From the NCBI RefSeq assembly GCF_001507545.1, contig NZ_LQBP01000007.1:124001-188000 (forward strand): a stretch of 64,000 nucleotides of DNA, given 5' to 3'. The stretch comes from Ruegeria profundi. GTDB lineage: Bacteria; Pseudomonadota; Alphaproteobacteria; Rhodobacterales; Rhodobacteraceae. This document shows positions 1 through 8,624 of the stretch, one piece after another. How positions within the stretch are numbered: the first letter of the stretch is position 1; the number at the start of each line of letters is the position of its first letter. A program made the translations under genes and the position numbers. The notes below the pieces were generated by a model, which worked only from the letters and a program-made list of their open reading frames with translations, did no database searches and was not told where the DNA came from.

Positions 1-801
1 TCGGCGCGTGTATTTGCGGGCGTCGATGTGACCAAGGAGCCGATCCCGGTTCTGCCGACCGTGCACTATAACATGGGCGGTATCCCAACCAACTATTGGG
101 GTGAGGTTCTGAACCCGACGGCCGACAACCCGACCGCTGTTGTCCCCGGCCTGATGGCCGTGGGTGAGGCTGGCTGTGCATCGGTCCATGGTGCGAACCG
201 ATTGGGTTCGAATTCGCTGATTGACCTTGTGGTGTTTGGCCGCGCGGCAGCGATCCGCGCTGGTGAGGTTGTTGATGCGAAGGCTCCGAACCCGGTTCTG
301 AACCAGGCGTCGGTCGACAAGGCCTTTGATCGCTTCGACGCGGTGCGAAACGCAAGCGGAGCCATCCCGACCGCCGATCTGCGGCTTGAGATGCAGCGAA
401 CCATGCAAGAGGATGCTGCCGTATTCCGGACCGCCAAAACTATGGCCGAAGGCGTCGAAAAGATGACAGCGATTGCCGCCAAGATGGACGACCTCAAGGT
501 CAGCGACCGCTCGTTGGTCTGGAACAGTGACCTTATGGAAACGCTGGAACTGACCAACCTGATGCCAAGCGCGCTGGCCACCATTGTCGGAGCTGAGGCG
601 CGCAAGGAATCTCGCGGTGCCCACGCGCACGAAGACTACACCGAACGCGACGATGAAAACTGGCGTGTTCACACCGTCAGCCGGGTTGAGGGCAACAAGG
701 TTGAACTCAGCTATCGCCCGGTCATCGTCGACCCGCTGACCACCGAAGACGAAGGTGGCATCAGCCTCAAGAAAATCGCGCCCAAGGCGCGGACGTTCTA
801 A
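1..801 (+). CDS. sdhA: Succinate dehydrogenase flavoprotein subunit, C-terminal part
   Basis: The frame is open from the first base, so only the last 266 residues are present and the start lies outside the window. The piece carries [15 protein letters not shown] and [10 protein letters not shown], which belong to the FAD and dicarboxylate site of SdhA, and the C-terminal [15 protein letters not shown] signature. In the family this subunit oxidises succinate to fumarate in complex II on the cytoplasmic face of the inner membrane and passes electrons to SdhB. It ends 12 bp before sdhB, so the two are clearly one operon. No frameshift is seen. Confidence 0.97.
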   Translation, partial: SARVFAGVDVTKEPIPVLPTVHYNMGGIPTNYWGEVLNPTADNPTAVVPGLMAVGEAGCASVHGANRLGSNSLIDLVVFGRAAAIRAGEVVDAKAPNPVLNQASVDKAFDRFDAVRNASGAIPTADLRLEMQRTMQEDAAVFRTAKTMAEGVEKMTAIAAKMDDLKVSDRSLVWNSDLMETLELTNLMPSALATIVGAEARKESRGAHAHEDYTERDDENWRVHTVSRVEGNKVELSYRPVIVDPLTTEDEGGISLKKIAPKARTF

Positions 802-813
802 GGAGAGGAACAC

Positions 814-1593
814 ATGGTACAACTGACCCTCCCCAAGAATTCACGGATCACGACGGGGAAAACCTGGCCCAAGCCTGAGGGTGCCAAGAAAGTTCGTAAG
901 TTCCAGATTTATCGCTGGAATCCGGATGACGGCAAAAACCCACAGCTCGACACCTATTTTGTCGATATGGACAGCTGTGGCCCGATGGTTCTGGATGCTC
1001 TGATCAAGATCAAGAATGAGATCGACCCGACCCTGACCTTCCGCCGATCATGCCGCGAAGGCATCTGCGGGTCCTGCGCGATGAACATCGACGGGATCAA
1101 CACGCTGGCCTGTATCTATGGTATGGATGAAATCATAGGCGACGTGAAGATTTATCCGCTGCCGCACATGCCGGTGGTTAAGGACCTGATCCCCGATCTG
1201 ACCCACTTCTACGCGCAGCATGCGTCGATCATGCCGTGGTTGGAAACCAAGACCAACCGTCCTGCGAAAGAGTGGAAGCAGTCTATTGAGGACCGCAAGA
1301 AACTGGACGGCCTGTATGAGTGTGTGATGTGCGCCAGTTGCTCGACCTCGTGCCCAAGCTATTGGTGGAACGGCGACCGCTATCTTGGGCCCGCAGCGTT
1401 GCTGCACGCCTACCGCTGGATCATCGACAGTCGTGATGAAGCCACGGGTGAGCGTCTGGATGAACTTGAAGACCCCTTCAAGCTGTATCGGTGCCACACG
1501 ATCATGAACTGCGCCAAGACCTGCCCGAAAGGTCTGAACCCGGCCAAGGCGATCGCTGAAATCAAAAAAATGATGGTCGACCGTTCGATCTAG
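814..1593 (+). CDS. sdhB: Succinate dehydrogenase iron-sulfur subunit
   Basis: The product has 259 residues, the usual length. An N-terminal plant-type ferredoxin domain has Cys80, Cys85, Cys88 and Cys100 (CREGICGSC...C) for the 2Fe-2S cluster. The C-terminal part has [12 protein letters not shown] (Cys170, 173, 176, 180) and [14 protein letters not shown] (Cys227, 233, 237), which hold the 4Fe-4S and 3Fe-4S clusters. It moves electrons from the SdhA flavin to quinone at the membrane anchor. A strong AAGGAGAGG ribosome-binding site precedes the ATG. The membrane anchor genes must lie upstream of sdhA, because none follows here. Confidence 0.98.
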   Translation: MVQLTLPKNSRITTGKTWPKPEGAKKVRKFQIYRWNPDDGKNPQLDTYFVDMDSCGPMVLDALIKIKNEIDPTLTFRRSCREGICGSCAMNIDGINTLACIYGMDEIIGDVKIYPLPHMPVVKDLIPDLTHFYAQHASIMPWLETKTNRPAKEWKQSIEDRKKLDGLYECVMCASCSTSCPSYWWNGDRYLGPAALLHAYRWIIDSRDEATGERLDELEDPFKLYRCHTIMNCAKTCPKGLNPAKAIAEIKKMMVDRSI

Positions 1594-1605
1594 GTACCCA
1601 AAGAA

Positions 1606-1634
1606 ATGCACTTGCCGTTTTGCGGCAAGTGCAT
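1606..1634 (+). terminator. 12-bp perfect hairpin after sdhB
   Basis: A perfect 12-bp inverted repeat (ATGCACTTGCCG and its complement) with a 5-base loop lies 12 bases after the sdhB stop. It has no following T run, so it may protect the mRNA 3' end or stop transcription with Rho rather than act as a classical intrinsic terminator. Confidence 0.55.
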
Positions 1635-1727
1635 GGCGAGGTTGCAAAACTATGCGATGTTGCCAGCCCTGAACGTGACTATCTTGCGTGCAGGGAGGAG
1701 TGATTGAACCGAAAAGGGATCGCTCCG

Positions 1728-1868
1728 ATGGAAAAACAAACCTCTAAAACAAAAGCAGCCGAAGCGCTGGAATTGCTGGAACAGGCTTGGGCCTACTACA
1801 CGCCAGAACCCGCACCGGTATCAGGTGCTCGTGAGCCTGAGTTGTTTGAGTACGCAAACGCCGCCTGA
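1728..1868 (+). CDS. Small 46-residue protein of unknown function
   Basis: The ATG is preceded by AAAAGGGA at a good distance. The 46-residue product begins MEKQTSKTKAAEALELLEQA, a predicted amphipathic helix rich in Ala, Leu and Glu, followed by a Pro-containing tail (PEPAPVSG) and an acidic end. I do not recognise the family. Support is the ribosome-binding site, the coding-like third-position GC and the lack of any alternative gene between sdhB and the next small gene. It is probably cytoplasmic. Confidence 0.5.
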   Translation: MEKQTSKTKAAEALELLEQAWAYYTPEPAPVSGAREPELFEYANAA

Positions 1869-1905
1869 CGCTTGAAATCGCGGTTGGGTTGGGCAACTGA
1901 TAGAA

Positions 1906-2094
1906 ATGCCCTTCTTGTTGCTACTGCTGGCCGCCGGAGTGTTCGCCTATTTCTTTTGGCGGTCGCGGACGACTTCTTTGACGCGCGATTGCAGATGGCG
2001 GCAGCATCGTAAGGAAGGCGTCTGGAAATGCGCCTATTGCGGCGCGCAGCAAAAGGGCGAGGATGCGCCCACTATTTGCTTAAATGGGAAATAG
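1906..2094 (+). CDS. Small membrane-anchored protein with two CxxC-like pairs
   Basis: The 62-residue product starts with one hydrophobic segment (about residues 3-18, LLLLLAAGVFAYFFW). A basic stretch follows, then a short zinc-ribbon-like end, WKCAYCGAQQKGEDAPTICL. The Cys-x-x-Cys pair and a later single Cys suggest metal binding or redox, but the second half of a ribbon is incomplete. The family is not recognised. It ends just before a terminator shared with deoD. Confidence 0.5.
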   Translation: MPFLLLLLAAGVFAYFFWRSRTTSLTRDCRWRQHRKEGVWKCAYCGAQQKGEDAPTICLNGK

Positions 2095-2099
2095 AAGGG

Positions 2100-2125
2100 C
2101 AGGGCGCTAACTGCGCCCTGTTTAT
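2100..2125. terminator. Intrinsic terminator between convergent genes
   Basis: An 8-bp GC-rich stem (CAGGGCGC and its complement) with a 5-base loop is followed by TTTATT on the plus strand. It lies between the small membrane-protein gene and the deoD stop, so it can serve the plus strand and perhaps both. Confidence 0.7.
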
Positions 2126-2839
2126 TCAGTCATTGTCCGAAAAAGCTGAGTGCAGGGCGATCTCGACCATATCGCCGAAACTGCTTTCACGTTCTGACGA
2201 GGGCAAGGCCTCACCGGTCAGCAAGTGATCAGACACCGTCAGAACGGCCAACGCCCGGCAGTTGTGGCGCGCGGCCAGAATGTAAAGCTCGGCGGCCTCC
2301 ATCTCGACCCCAAGAATGCCGTGGCGCACCATCTGTTCGTTCAGATCGGGGCGTTCATCGTAGAATACGTCCGAGGAGTATATTCCGCCGACATGGATGG
2401 GCGTTCCCTTGGTCGCCGCCGCTTGTGCGGCCGCTTGAAGCAATCCCCAATCGGCGCAAGGCGCAAAGTTCAGTTCTTTAAGGATACCACGAGACGGAGT
2501 GCTGAGCGTTGTCGAGGTCATCGCCAGGATCACATCGCGGATTTTAACGCTTTCCTGCATGGCCCCGCAGGACCCGATGCGGATCAGGGTTTTTGCGCCG
2601 AAATCACGGATCAACTCGTTGGCATAGATCGACAAGGATGGCATGCCCATCCCGCTGCCCTGAATCGTAACCCGGTTTCCCTTCCATGTTCCAGTGTAGC
2701 CCAACATACCCCGGACGTTATTGACCAGAGTCGCATTCTCTAGAAAGTTTTCCGCTGCCCATTTTGCCCGATACGGATCACCGGGCATAAGAACCGTTTC
2801 AGCGATTTCACCTTGTTTCGCGCCGATATGAATTGTCAT
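2126..2839 (-). CDS. deoD: Purine-nucleoside phosphorylase, DeoD type
   Basis: The 237-residue product matches the hexameric DeoD class in length and motifs. It has MPGDPYRAK near the N-terminus (phosphate and nucleoside site), [26 protein letters not shown] and a SDHLLTGE loop carrying the catalytic Asp. It cleaves purine (deoxy)ribonucleosides with phosphate in the cytoplasm, feeding salvage. It reads leftward as a single gene, with the H-NS-like gene upstream in the same direction. The nucleoside-type BMP importer at 14-19 kb would supply substrate, but that link is inference. Confidence 0.95.
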   Translation of the reverse strand: MTIHIGAKQGEIAETVLMPGDPYRAKWAAENFLENATLVNNVRGMLGYTGTWKGNRVTIQGSGMGMPSLSIYANELIRDFGAKTLIRIGSCGAMQESVKIRDVILAMTSTTLSTPSRGILKELNFAPCADWGLLQAAAQAAATKGTPIHVGGIYSSDVFYDERPDLNEQMVRHGILGVEMEAAELYILAARHNCRALAVLTVSDHLLTGEALPSSERESSFGDMVEIALHSAFSDND

Positions 2840-2856
2840 TCTTCAGTTAATTCCTG

Positions 2857-3174
2857 TCAGATTTCCAAGTCCGAAATATCAGCGCCGGCTTTCAAAGCGT
2901 CATGAACCCATTGCGGTTTGCGCCCCCGGCCTGACCAGGTTTGTTCTGGGTTGGCAGGGTTTTTGTACTTAGCGTTTGCCTTTTTTCCTTTTGATGACTT
3001 TGAGCTGACACCCGATAGTTCCGCAAGAGAAAACCCAAATTCCGCCGCGGCCTTTTCAGCAGCTTTCAAAGCCTCTTGGCGTTCGCGTTTTTCTGCATTT
3101 TTCAGTGCTATTGCGACTTTGTCGCTCAATTCAAGAAGTTCCTTTCGCGACATTTTTTCAAGGTTGATCGCCAT
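2857..3174 (-). CDS. H-NS family (HvrA-like) nucleoid protein
   Basis: The start is set at the ATG with GGAGAAG upstream, giving 105 residues (MAINLEKMSRKELLELSDKV). An upstream in-frame extension lacks family character. The N-terminal half is a charged coiled coil for oligomerisation. The C-terminal half holds NPANPEQTWSGRGRKPQWV, the H-NS DNA-binding loop with its AT-hook-like RGR. Such proteins bind AT-rich DNA as silencers; HvrA in Rhodobacter modulates photosynthesis and nitrogen genes. The local target is unknown. Confidence 0.9.
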   Translation of the reverse strand: MAINLEKMSRKELLELSDKVAIALKNAEKRERQEALKAAEKAAAEFGFSLAELSGVSSKSSKGKKANAKYKNPANPEQTWSGRGRKPQWVHDALKAGADISDLEI

Positions 3175-3298
3175 TCGTCTTCTCCATTCCGAAAATTGAC
3201 CCAAGCAGACGTAATGGCCCACCGTTGTTTCAAATTCGGTATCTATCCATCTCTTGCCAAAAGGCAATAGATATAGACATTATTAAGTTGTTGTAGTG

Positions 3299-5266
3299 TT
3301 ATTCTGCCGCCATATTTTGCGGATCAACCAGCGTTATGATATCCCCCATTATCGAATTAAGCTCAAAATTCTTGGGTGTATAGATTTTGGAAACACCCAT
3401 TGCCCTGAGTTTTGCAGCATCTTCATCCGGGATAATCCCGCCTACAACAACGGGGATATTGTCCAGCCCGGCATCGCGCAAACGACTCATGACATCCTGC
3501 ACCAGCGGTATGTGGCTTCCTGACAGGATCGACAGGCCGATAACATGGGCTTGGTCTTCAATCGCGGCTGTTACGATTTCTTCCGGAGTTAATCGGATGC
3601 CCTCATAACTGATATCCATGCCGCAGTCGCGGGCGCGAAACGCGATTTGTTCGGCGCCGTTGGAATGGCCGTCCAGCCCGGGCTTACCGACCAGAAATTT
3701 TAGACGGCGGCCCAGCTTGTCACTGACAGCGTCAACAGCGGCACGCAAATCCTCAAGACCCTCTGTCTTGTTCGAGACGGACCCGGATACACCTGTTGGA
3801 CCGCGATAGGTTCCGAAAACCTTGCGCATCTCTTCCGCCCACTCACCTGTTGTCGCTCCGGCCTTGGCTGCGGCGATCGAGGGTTCCATCACGTTAGCTC
3901 CGGATTGGGCCGCTTGGCGCAGCGCGGCGAGGGCTGTGGCAACGGCGGTGTCATCACGTTCGGCACGCCATGTGTTCAGTCGGTCGATTTGGTCCTGCTC
4001 CACCGCGGGATCGACAACCATGATCCCGCCATCCTCGGTTTGCAGGGGTGACGGCTCTCCCTCAGTCCATTTGTTCACACCAACGACAACGGTTTCGTTA
4101 CGTTCAATACGGTTGAGGCGTTCGGCGTTGGAATCCACAAGACGAGACTTCATGTATTCGATAGACGCGACCGCACCGCCCATCGCATCCAGGTTTGCCA
4201 ACTCAGCGCGTGCACCGTCCTTAAGCTCTTCAACTTTTGCGTCCACCACGGGGTTTCCGTCGAACAAATCTCCGTATTCCAACAGGTCGGTTTCATAGGC
4301 CAGGATCTGCTGCATCCTCATAGACCATTGCTGATCCCATGGGCGCGGCAGGCCAAGGGCTTCATTCCATGCGGGCAACTGCACGGCACGGGCACGGGCC
4401 TTTTTTGACAGGGTTACAGCCAACATCTCGATCAGGATGCGATAGACGTTGTTTTCAGGTTGCTGTTCGGTCAGGCCAAGCGAATTCACCTGAACCCCGT
4501 AACGGAATCGGCGGAATTTTGGGTTCTCGACGCCATAGCGTTGTTGCAGGATTTCATCCCAAAGATCGACAAAAGCCCGCATTTTGCACATTTCGGTAAC
4601 AAAGCGAATTCCAGCATTCACAAAAAACGAAATTCGGCCACAGAGTGCCGGGAAATCCTCGGCCGGAACACGTGGGCGCAGCTCGTCCAGAACGGCGATG
4701 GCTGTTGCAAGCGCGTAGGCCAGTTCCTGTTCCGGTGTCGCGCCCGCCTCTTGCAGGTGATAGGAACACACATTCATCGGGTTCCACTTGGGCACGTTCG
4801 AGTAGCAGTACTCAGCTACATCCGCGATCATCTTGAGCGACGGCTTGGGCGGGCACACATAGGTGCCACGGCTCAGGTATTCTTTGATCAGGTCGTTTTG
4901 CACGGTTCCCTGCAACTGAGAGACATCTGCGCCCTGCTCCTCGGCCACCGCGATGTATAGCGCCAGCAGCCATGGCGCTGTCGCGTTGATCGTCATCGAG
5001 GTGTTCATCTGCTCCAACGGAATCTCGTCGAACAGAACGCGCATATCCCCAAGATGGCTGATCGGTACACCGACCTTGCCAACTTCGCCGCGTGCCAGCG
5101 TGTGGTCGCTGTCATACCCGGTCTGGGTCGGCAAATCGAATGCGACCGACAAACCGGTTTGCCCCTTGGCCAGATTTCCACGGTACAGCGCATTTGACGC
5201 CTTGGCGGTGGAATGACCGGCATAGGTTCGGATGAGCCAGGGGCGATCTTTCTGCGACTGCGTCAT
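3299..5266 (-). CDS. ecm: Ethylmalonyl-CoA mutase
   Basis: The 655-residue product is a B12-dependent mutase. The N-terminal TIM-barrel domain has TYAGHSTAKASNALYRGNLA and GLSVAFDLPTQTGYDSD, typical of Ecm rather than methylmalonyl-CoA mutase. The C-terminal cobalamin domain has DGHSNG at 532-537, where the His is the lower cobalt ligand. It converts ethylmalonyl-CoA to methylsuccinyl-CoA in the ethylmalonyl-CoA pathway for C2 assimilation. The divergent acyltransferase and ccr lie next door, the arrangement expected in Rhodobacterales. A GAGGATC ribosome-binding site precedes the ATG. Confidence 0.96.
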   Translation of the reverse strand: MTQSQKDRPWLIRTYAGHSTAKASNALYRGNLAKGQTGLSVAFDLPTQTGYDSDHTLARGEVGKVGVPISHLGDMRVLFDEIPLEQMNTSMTINATAPWLLALYIAVAEEQGADVSQLQGTVQNDLIKEYLSRGTYVCPPKPSLKMIADVAEYCYSNVPKWNPMNVCSYHLQEAGATPEQELAYALATAIAVLDELRPRVPAEDFPALCGRISFFVNAGIRFVTEMCKMRAFVDLWDEILQQRYGVENPKFRRFRYGVQVNSLGLTEQQPENNVYRILIEMLAVTLSKKARARAVQLPAWNEALGLPRPWDQQWSMRMQQILAYETDLLEYGDLFDGNPVVDAKVEELKDGARAELANLDAMGGAVASIEYMKSRLVDSNAERLNRIERNETVVVGVNKWTEGEPSPLQTEDGGIMVVDPAVEQDQIDRLNTWRAERDDTAVATALAALRQAAQSGANVMEPSIAAAKAGATTGEWAEEMRKVFGTYRGPTGVSGSVSNKTEGLEDLRAAVDAVSDKLGRRLKFLVGKPGLDGHSNGAEQIAFRARDCGMDISYEGIRLTPEEIVTAAIEDQAHVIGLSILSGSHIPLVQDVMSRLRDAGLDNIPVVVGGIIPDEDAAKLRAMGVSKIYTPKNFELNSIMGDIITLVDPQNMAAE

Positions 5267-5295
5267 ATCTGATCCTCGTGAATCGACTGAGTAAG

Positions 5296-5303
5296 AATAT
5301 TGC
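5296..5303. promoter_or_regulatory. AATATTGC motif upstream of ecm, candidate regulator half-site
   Basis: AATATTGC lies 30 bases upstream of the ecm ATG, and the same 8-mer occurs upstream of ccr (6828-6835). Both promoters are expected to respond to C2 growth. RamB/PccR-family regulators of this pathway bind TTTGCAA-like sequences, so a shared site is plausible, but one 8-mer is weak evidence. Confidence 0.25.
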
Positions 5304-5409
5304 GTTACAAGGTTCTAAATCGTAATTTTAGCGATATGTCAATTCGCTGCGTCGCGGCATCCGGACTGTTCAGATTGTAGGGCAGGAGGATTGGTGGCAG
5401 TGTGCAGCC

Positions 5410-6798
5410 ATGACTCAGACCGTTGAGCTTCCGCTTTGGCTGTTTTTGCTGATCCTGGTGTTTGCCGCGGTCACGTTTGCCTCGCATTTCCTTTTTCCTT
5501 CTGTGCGTTGGTTTTTCCGGCGTCGTCTTGAGCGGGCGGTCAAACGCCTGAACGAACGCCTGCAGCGACCGATACAGCCGTTCAAACTGGCGCGTCGGCA
5601 CGACATGATTCAGCGCCTGATATATGACCCTCAGGTCGGACACGCCGTTCAGAGTTTTGCAAAGGAAGAAGGCGTTCCCGAGGCCGTGGCGTTCGAAACC
5701 GCGCGCCGCTACGCGCGAGAGATCGTTCCATCCTTTTCCGCGGTGGCTTATTTCAGCGTCGCCATTCGTCTGGCGCGTATGTTGAGCAATGCGTTTTATG
5801 ACGTGCGGCTAAGCTATATGGACGAAAAAGCCCTGCGTAATATCGACCCCGAAGCCACGGTTGTTTACGTGATGAACCACCGCAGCAATATGGACTATGT
5901 CCTGGTGACTTATCTTGCTGCCAATCAATCAGCCCTGTCTTATGCGGTGGGGGAATGGGCCAGAGTTTGGCCTCTCAGCCGCTTGATCCGCGCAATGGGG
6001 GCGTATTTTATTCGCCGCAAGTCGGGCAGCGAGCTCTACCGTCAAGTACTGGCTTGCTATGTGCGGCACGCGACCGAGGCCGGTGTTACCCAGGCAATGT
6101 TCCCCGAGGGCGGGCTGAGCCTGACCGGTGGATTGGGGCGACCGAAGCTGGGCCTGCTCAAGTACATCATTGATGCCACCGACCCCGAAGGCCGGGACGT
6201 TGTGTTCGTGCCGGTTGCCTTGAATTATGACCGCGTGCTTGAAGATACGATTTTGACCAAAGCGGCACTGGGAAACCAACGTCGTTTCCGAGCGAGGATC
6301 GGGGTCATTGCGTGGTGGATAATCAAACAGATCGGGCGACGGCTAGTCGGTCGTTACAAGCGCTTTGGCTTGGCATCCGTCCGGTATGGGCAGCCGATCT
6401 CGCTGAGCGCATTTCGGGCGGATCACGAAGCGGATCTTACAACGGATCTGGCCCGCGATCTGATGGCAGGGCTTACAGACGCTCTCCCACTGGTCCCGAG
6501 TCCTGCGGCGTGTTGGCTGGTGCAGGAGAAAGGTGAAATCCCCGAGAGGGATCTAGTTACCCTGATCGACAAGCTATTGCGAAACAACGGGACCGAGACG
6601 CCAATCGATCGTGAAGCGATTGAAAGTGGCGTTCAGCAATTGGTGGATCGTCGCATTCTGAAACGTGAAAATGGAAAGATATCCTCATCCGGGCAAAGGA
6701 TTGATCTTCTGAACTACTACGCATCGTCAGCAGCCCTAAGCGAAGAGCGTGTTCTTTCTGCATCTGCAAAGGAAGTTTCTGCAGTCGCTGGGTCATAA
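5410..6798 (+). CDS. PlsB-like glycerol-3-phosphate acyltransferase
   Basis: The 462-residue product has an N-terminal membrane segment (about 7-27). It then has the acyltransferase blocks NHRSNMDY (HX4D catalytic motif), IRRKSG and FPEGGLSLTGG, and a C-terminal part ending in LLNYYASS, like PlsB and GPAT proteins. It is much shorter than the roughly 800-residue E. coli PlsB. The likely role is acylation of glycerol-3-phosphate or a related acceptor at the inner membrane. It lies between divergent ecm and ccr. Its ribosome-binding site is poor close to the ATG; an AGGAGG lies about 25 bases upstream. Confidence 0.8.
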   Translation: MTQTVELPLWLFLLILVFAAVTFASHFLFPSVRWFFRRRLERAVKRLNERLQRPIQPFKLARRHDMIQRLIYDPQVGHAVQSFAKEEGVPEAVAFETARRYAREIVPSFSAVAYFSVAIRLARMLSNAFYDVRLSYMDEKALRNIDPEATVVYVMNHRSNMDYVLVTYLAANQSALSYAVGEWARVWPLSRLIRAMGAYFIRRKSGSELYRQVLACYVRHATEAGVTQAMFPEGGLSLTGGLGRPKLGLLKYIIDATDPEGRDVVFVPVALNYDRVLEDTILTKAALGNQRRFRARIGVIAWWIIKQIGRRLVGRYKRFGLASVRYGQPISLSAFRADHEADLTTDLARDLMAGLTDALPLVPSPAACWLVQEKGEIPERDLVTLIDKLLRNNGTETPIDREAIESGVQQLVDRRILKRENGKISSSGQRIDLLNYYASSAALSEERVLSASAKEVSAVAGS

Positions 6799-6825
6799 AA
6801 TTACAAAAACGGATCAAAATGGGTT

Positions 6826-6835
6826 GCAATATTGC
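6826..6835. promoter_or_regulatory. Palindrome GCAATATTGC upstream of ccr
   Basis: This perfect 10-bp palindrome lies about 75 bases before the ccr start in a short intergenic stretch, extended to TTGCAATATTGC. It shares AATATTGC with the ecm upstream region. It may be an operator for a RamB-type pathway regulator; the assignment is inference. Confidence 0.3.
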
Positions 6836-6909
6836 TTGATGGAAAATAACCATCGGGTAAAGCTGGCGATTCTGCATCGCGGCAAGAATTTTGGACAAGG
6901 GAGGCCAAT

Positions 6910-8196
6910 ATGGCTCTGGACACCGACAGTGGCATCGCGTCGTACGAGGCACCGGAAAAAGACCTTTATGAGATGGGTGAGATCCCTCCGATGGGATATG
7001 TCCCGAAGCAAATGTATGCGTGGGCCATCCGCAAAGAGCGCCATGGCGAGCCAGATACCGCCATGCAGTTGGAAGTGGTCGACGTTCCCAAACTGGACAG
7101 CCACGAAGTGCTGGTTTTGGTGATGGCTGCTGGTGTGAACTATAACGGTGTCTGGGCGTCACTTGGCAAACCGATCAGCCCGTTTGACGGTCACGGACAG
7201 CCGTTCCACATCGCCGGGTCCGATGCGTCCGGTATCGTTTGGGCGGTGGGCGACAAGGTCAAGCGCTGGAAAGTAGGGGACGAGGTTGTCATTCATTGCA
7301 ATCAGGATGACGGCGATGACGAATACTGCAATGGCGGCGATCCGATGTATTCCCCAAGCCAGCGAATCTGGGGTTATGAAACACCGGACGGCTCGTTTGC
7401 TCAGTTCACCAACGTACAGGCCCAGCAGTTGATGCCGCGCCCAAAGCACCTGACCTGGGAAGAAAGCGCGTGCTACACCCTGACCCTGGCCACCGCATAC
7501 CGGATGTTGTTTGGGCATGAACCGCACGACCTGAAGCCGGGTCAGAATGTTCTGGTCTGGGGCGCGTCGGGTGGTTTGGGCTCGTACGCGATCCAGTTGA
7601 TCAATACCGCAGGTGCCAATGCGATCGGCGTGATCTCGGACGAAAGTAAACGCGATTTCGTCATGGGGCTTGGCGCCAAAGGCGTGATCAACCGTAAAGA
7701 CTTCAACTGCTGGGGGCAGCTGCCTACGGTGAACACTCCGGAGTATTCAGAGTGGTTCAAAGAGGCCCGCAAATTCGGCAAAGCCATCTGGGATATCACC
7801 GGCAAGGGTGTGAATGTCGATATGGTGTTTGAACACCCGGGCGAAAGCACATTCCCGGTTTCAACCTTCGTGGTGAAAAAGGGCGGTATGGTCGTGATCT
7901 GCGCTGGAACCACCGGCTATAACCTAACTTTTGACGTGCGCTATATGTGGATGCATCAAAAGCGTCTGCAAGGTTCTCATTTTGCGCATCTGAAACAAGC
8001 CGCAGCCGCGAACCAGTTGATGATCGAGCGTCGTCTTGATCCGTGCATGTCCGAGGTTTTCTCGTGGAAAGAGTTGCCCGAAGCGCATATGAAAATGATG
8101 CGAAACGAACACAAGCCCGGCAATATGTCGGTTCTGGTTCAGGCACCGCAGACCGGGATGCGTACCTTGGAAGAGGTGTTACACGCACGCGGTTGA
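6910..8196 (+). CDS. ccr: Crotonyl-CoA carboxylase/reductase
   Basis: The 428-residue product belongs to the medium-chain dehydrogenase superfamily. GVNYNGVW lies near residues 75-82 and the NADPH-binding WGASGGLGS near 217-225. The long N-terminus (YEMGEIPPMGYVPKQMYAW) is typical of Ccr. It reductively carboxylates crotonyl-CoA to ethylmalonyl-CoA using NADPH and CO2, two steps before Ecm. A GGGAGG ribosome-binding site precedes the ATG and a strong terminator follows. Downstream is the quorum-sensing locus, separated by about 200 bases. Confidence 0.97.
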   Translation: MALDTDSGIASYEAPEKDLYEMGEIPPMGYVPKQMYAWAIRKERHGEPDTAMQLEVVDVPKLDSHEVLVLVMAAGVNYNGVWASLGKPISPFDGHGQPFHIAGSDASGIVWAVGDKVKRWKVGDEVVIHCNQDDGDDEYCNGGDPMYSPSQRIWGYETPDGSFAQFTNVQAQQLMPRPKHLTWEESACYTLTLATAYRMLFGHEPHDLKPGQNVLVWGASGGLGSYAIQLINTAGANAIGVISDESKRDFVMGLGAKGVINRKDFNCWGQLPTVNTPEYSEWFKEARKFGKAIWDITGKGVNVDMVFEHPGESTFPVSTFVVKKGGMVVICAGTTGYNLTFDVRYMWMHQKRLQGSHFAHLKQAAAANQLMIERRLDPCMSEVFSWKELPEAHMKMMRNEHKPGNMSVLVQAPQTGMRTLEEVLHARG

Positions 8197-8216
8197 GCCA
8201 GAGTTAAAAAGGCGCT

Positions 8217-8260
8217 GACGCCCGCAAATCGTTACAACGGTTTGCGGGCGTCCTCTTTTT
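8217..8260 (+). terminator. Intrinsic terminator of ccr
   Basis: A perfect 12-bp stem (GACGCCCGCAAA with its complement) closes a 12-base loop that can pair further. It is followed by CTCTTTTT. It lies 20 bases after the ccr stop. Confidence 0.9.
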
Positions 8261-8367
8261 CGCGGGCAGGTTCAGGCTTTCTAAAGGGTTAGAAACGACA
8301 GCCCCGCTATTTTTGGGGAGTAGAAAGCAGTGAATATGCCGAAAATTATTGCTCATGCTATAGTTGT

Positions 8368-8384
8368 GTTAACCCTTCGTTAAC
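8368..8384. promoter_or_regulatory. Full CtrA-type binding site before the luxR unit
   Basis: The sequence is GTTAACCCTTCGTTAAC, which contains TTAA-N7-TTAA and the TTAAC-N5-GTTAAC form described for CtrA in Caulobacter and Rhodobacterales. It ends 18 bases before the ATG of the small ORF and covers the expected start of transcription from a TGCTATAGT extended -10-like element just upstream (about 8356-8364). In that geometry CtrA would repress; if a promoter lies further downstream it would activate. The site is seen; its binding is inferred. Confidence 0.6.
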
Positions 8385-8402
8385 CGTTTCGGAGAGACCT
8401 TG

Positions 8403-8624
8403 ATGGCGCAAAATGAGTGGATACTGGACGTGTTGTCGGACCTCAACGCCTTCGCCGTTGAGAACGGTTTGATCGCGCTGGCCGAGCAGTTGGATGACAC
8501 CAAACTGATCGCCGCGGCCGAGATCGCGTCCATGCAGGCTAAGGTGCGGACGCCAGCGGATGGGAACAAAACTAGATTTGAGCCAGGTTCTGGAGGAATT
8601 GGAAAACACCAGCACGCTGGATGA
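8403..8624 (+). CDS. Small protein overlapping the luxR start
   Basis: The 73-residue product begins MAQNEWILDVLSDLNAFAVE and forms predicted helices for about 50 residues, then a low-complexity tail where it overlaps luxR by 65 bases in another frame. A GGAGAG ribosome-binding site lies 8 bases before the ATG. Roseobacter luxR genes are, to my recollection, often preceded by such a small ORF, but no function is known to me. The overlap suggests translational coupling to luxR. The tail may be an artefact of the luxR frame. Confidence 0.55.
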   Translation: MAQNEWILDVLSDLNAFAVENGLIALAEQLDDTKLIAAAEIASMQAKVRTPADGNKTRFEPGSGGIGKHQHAG

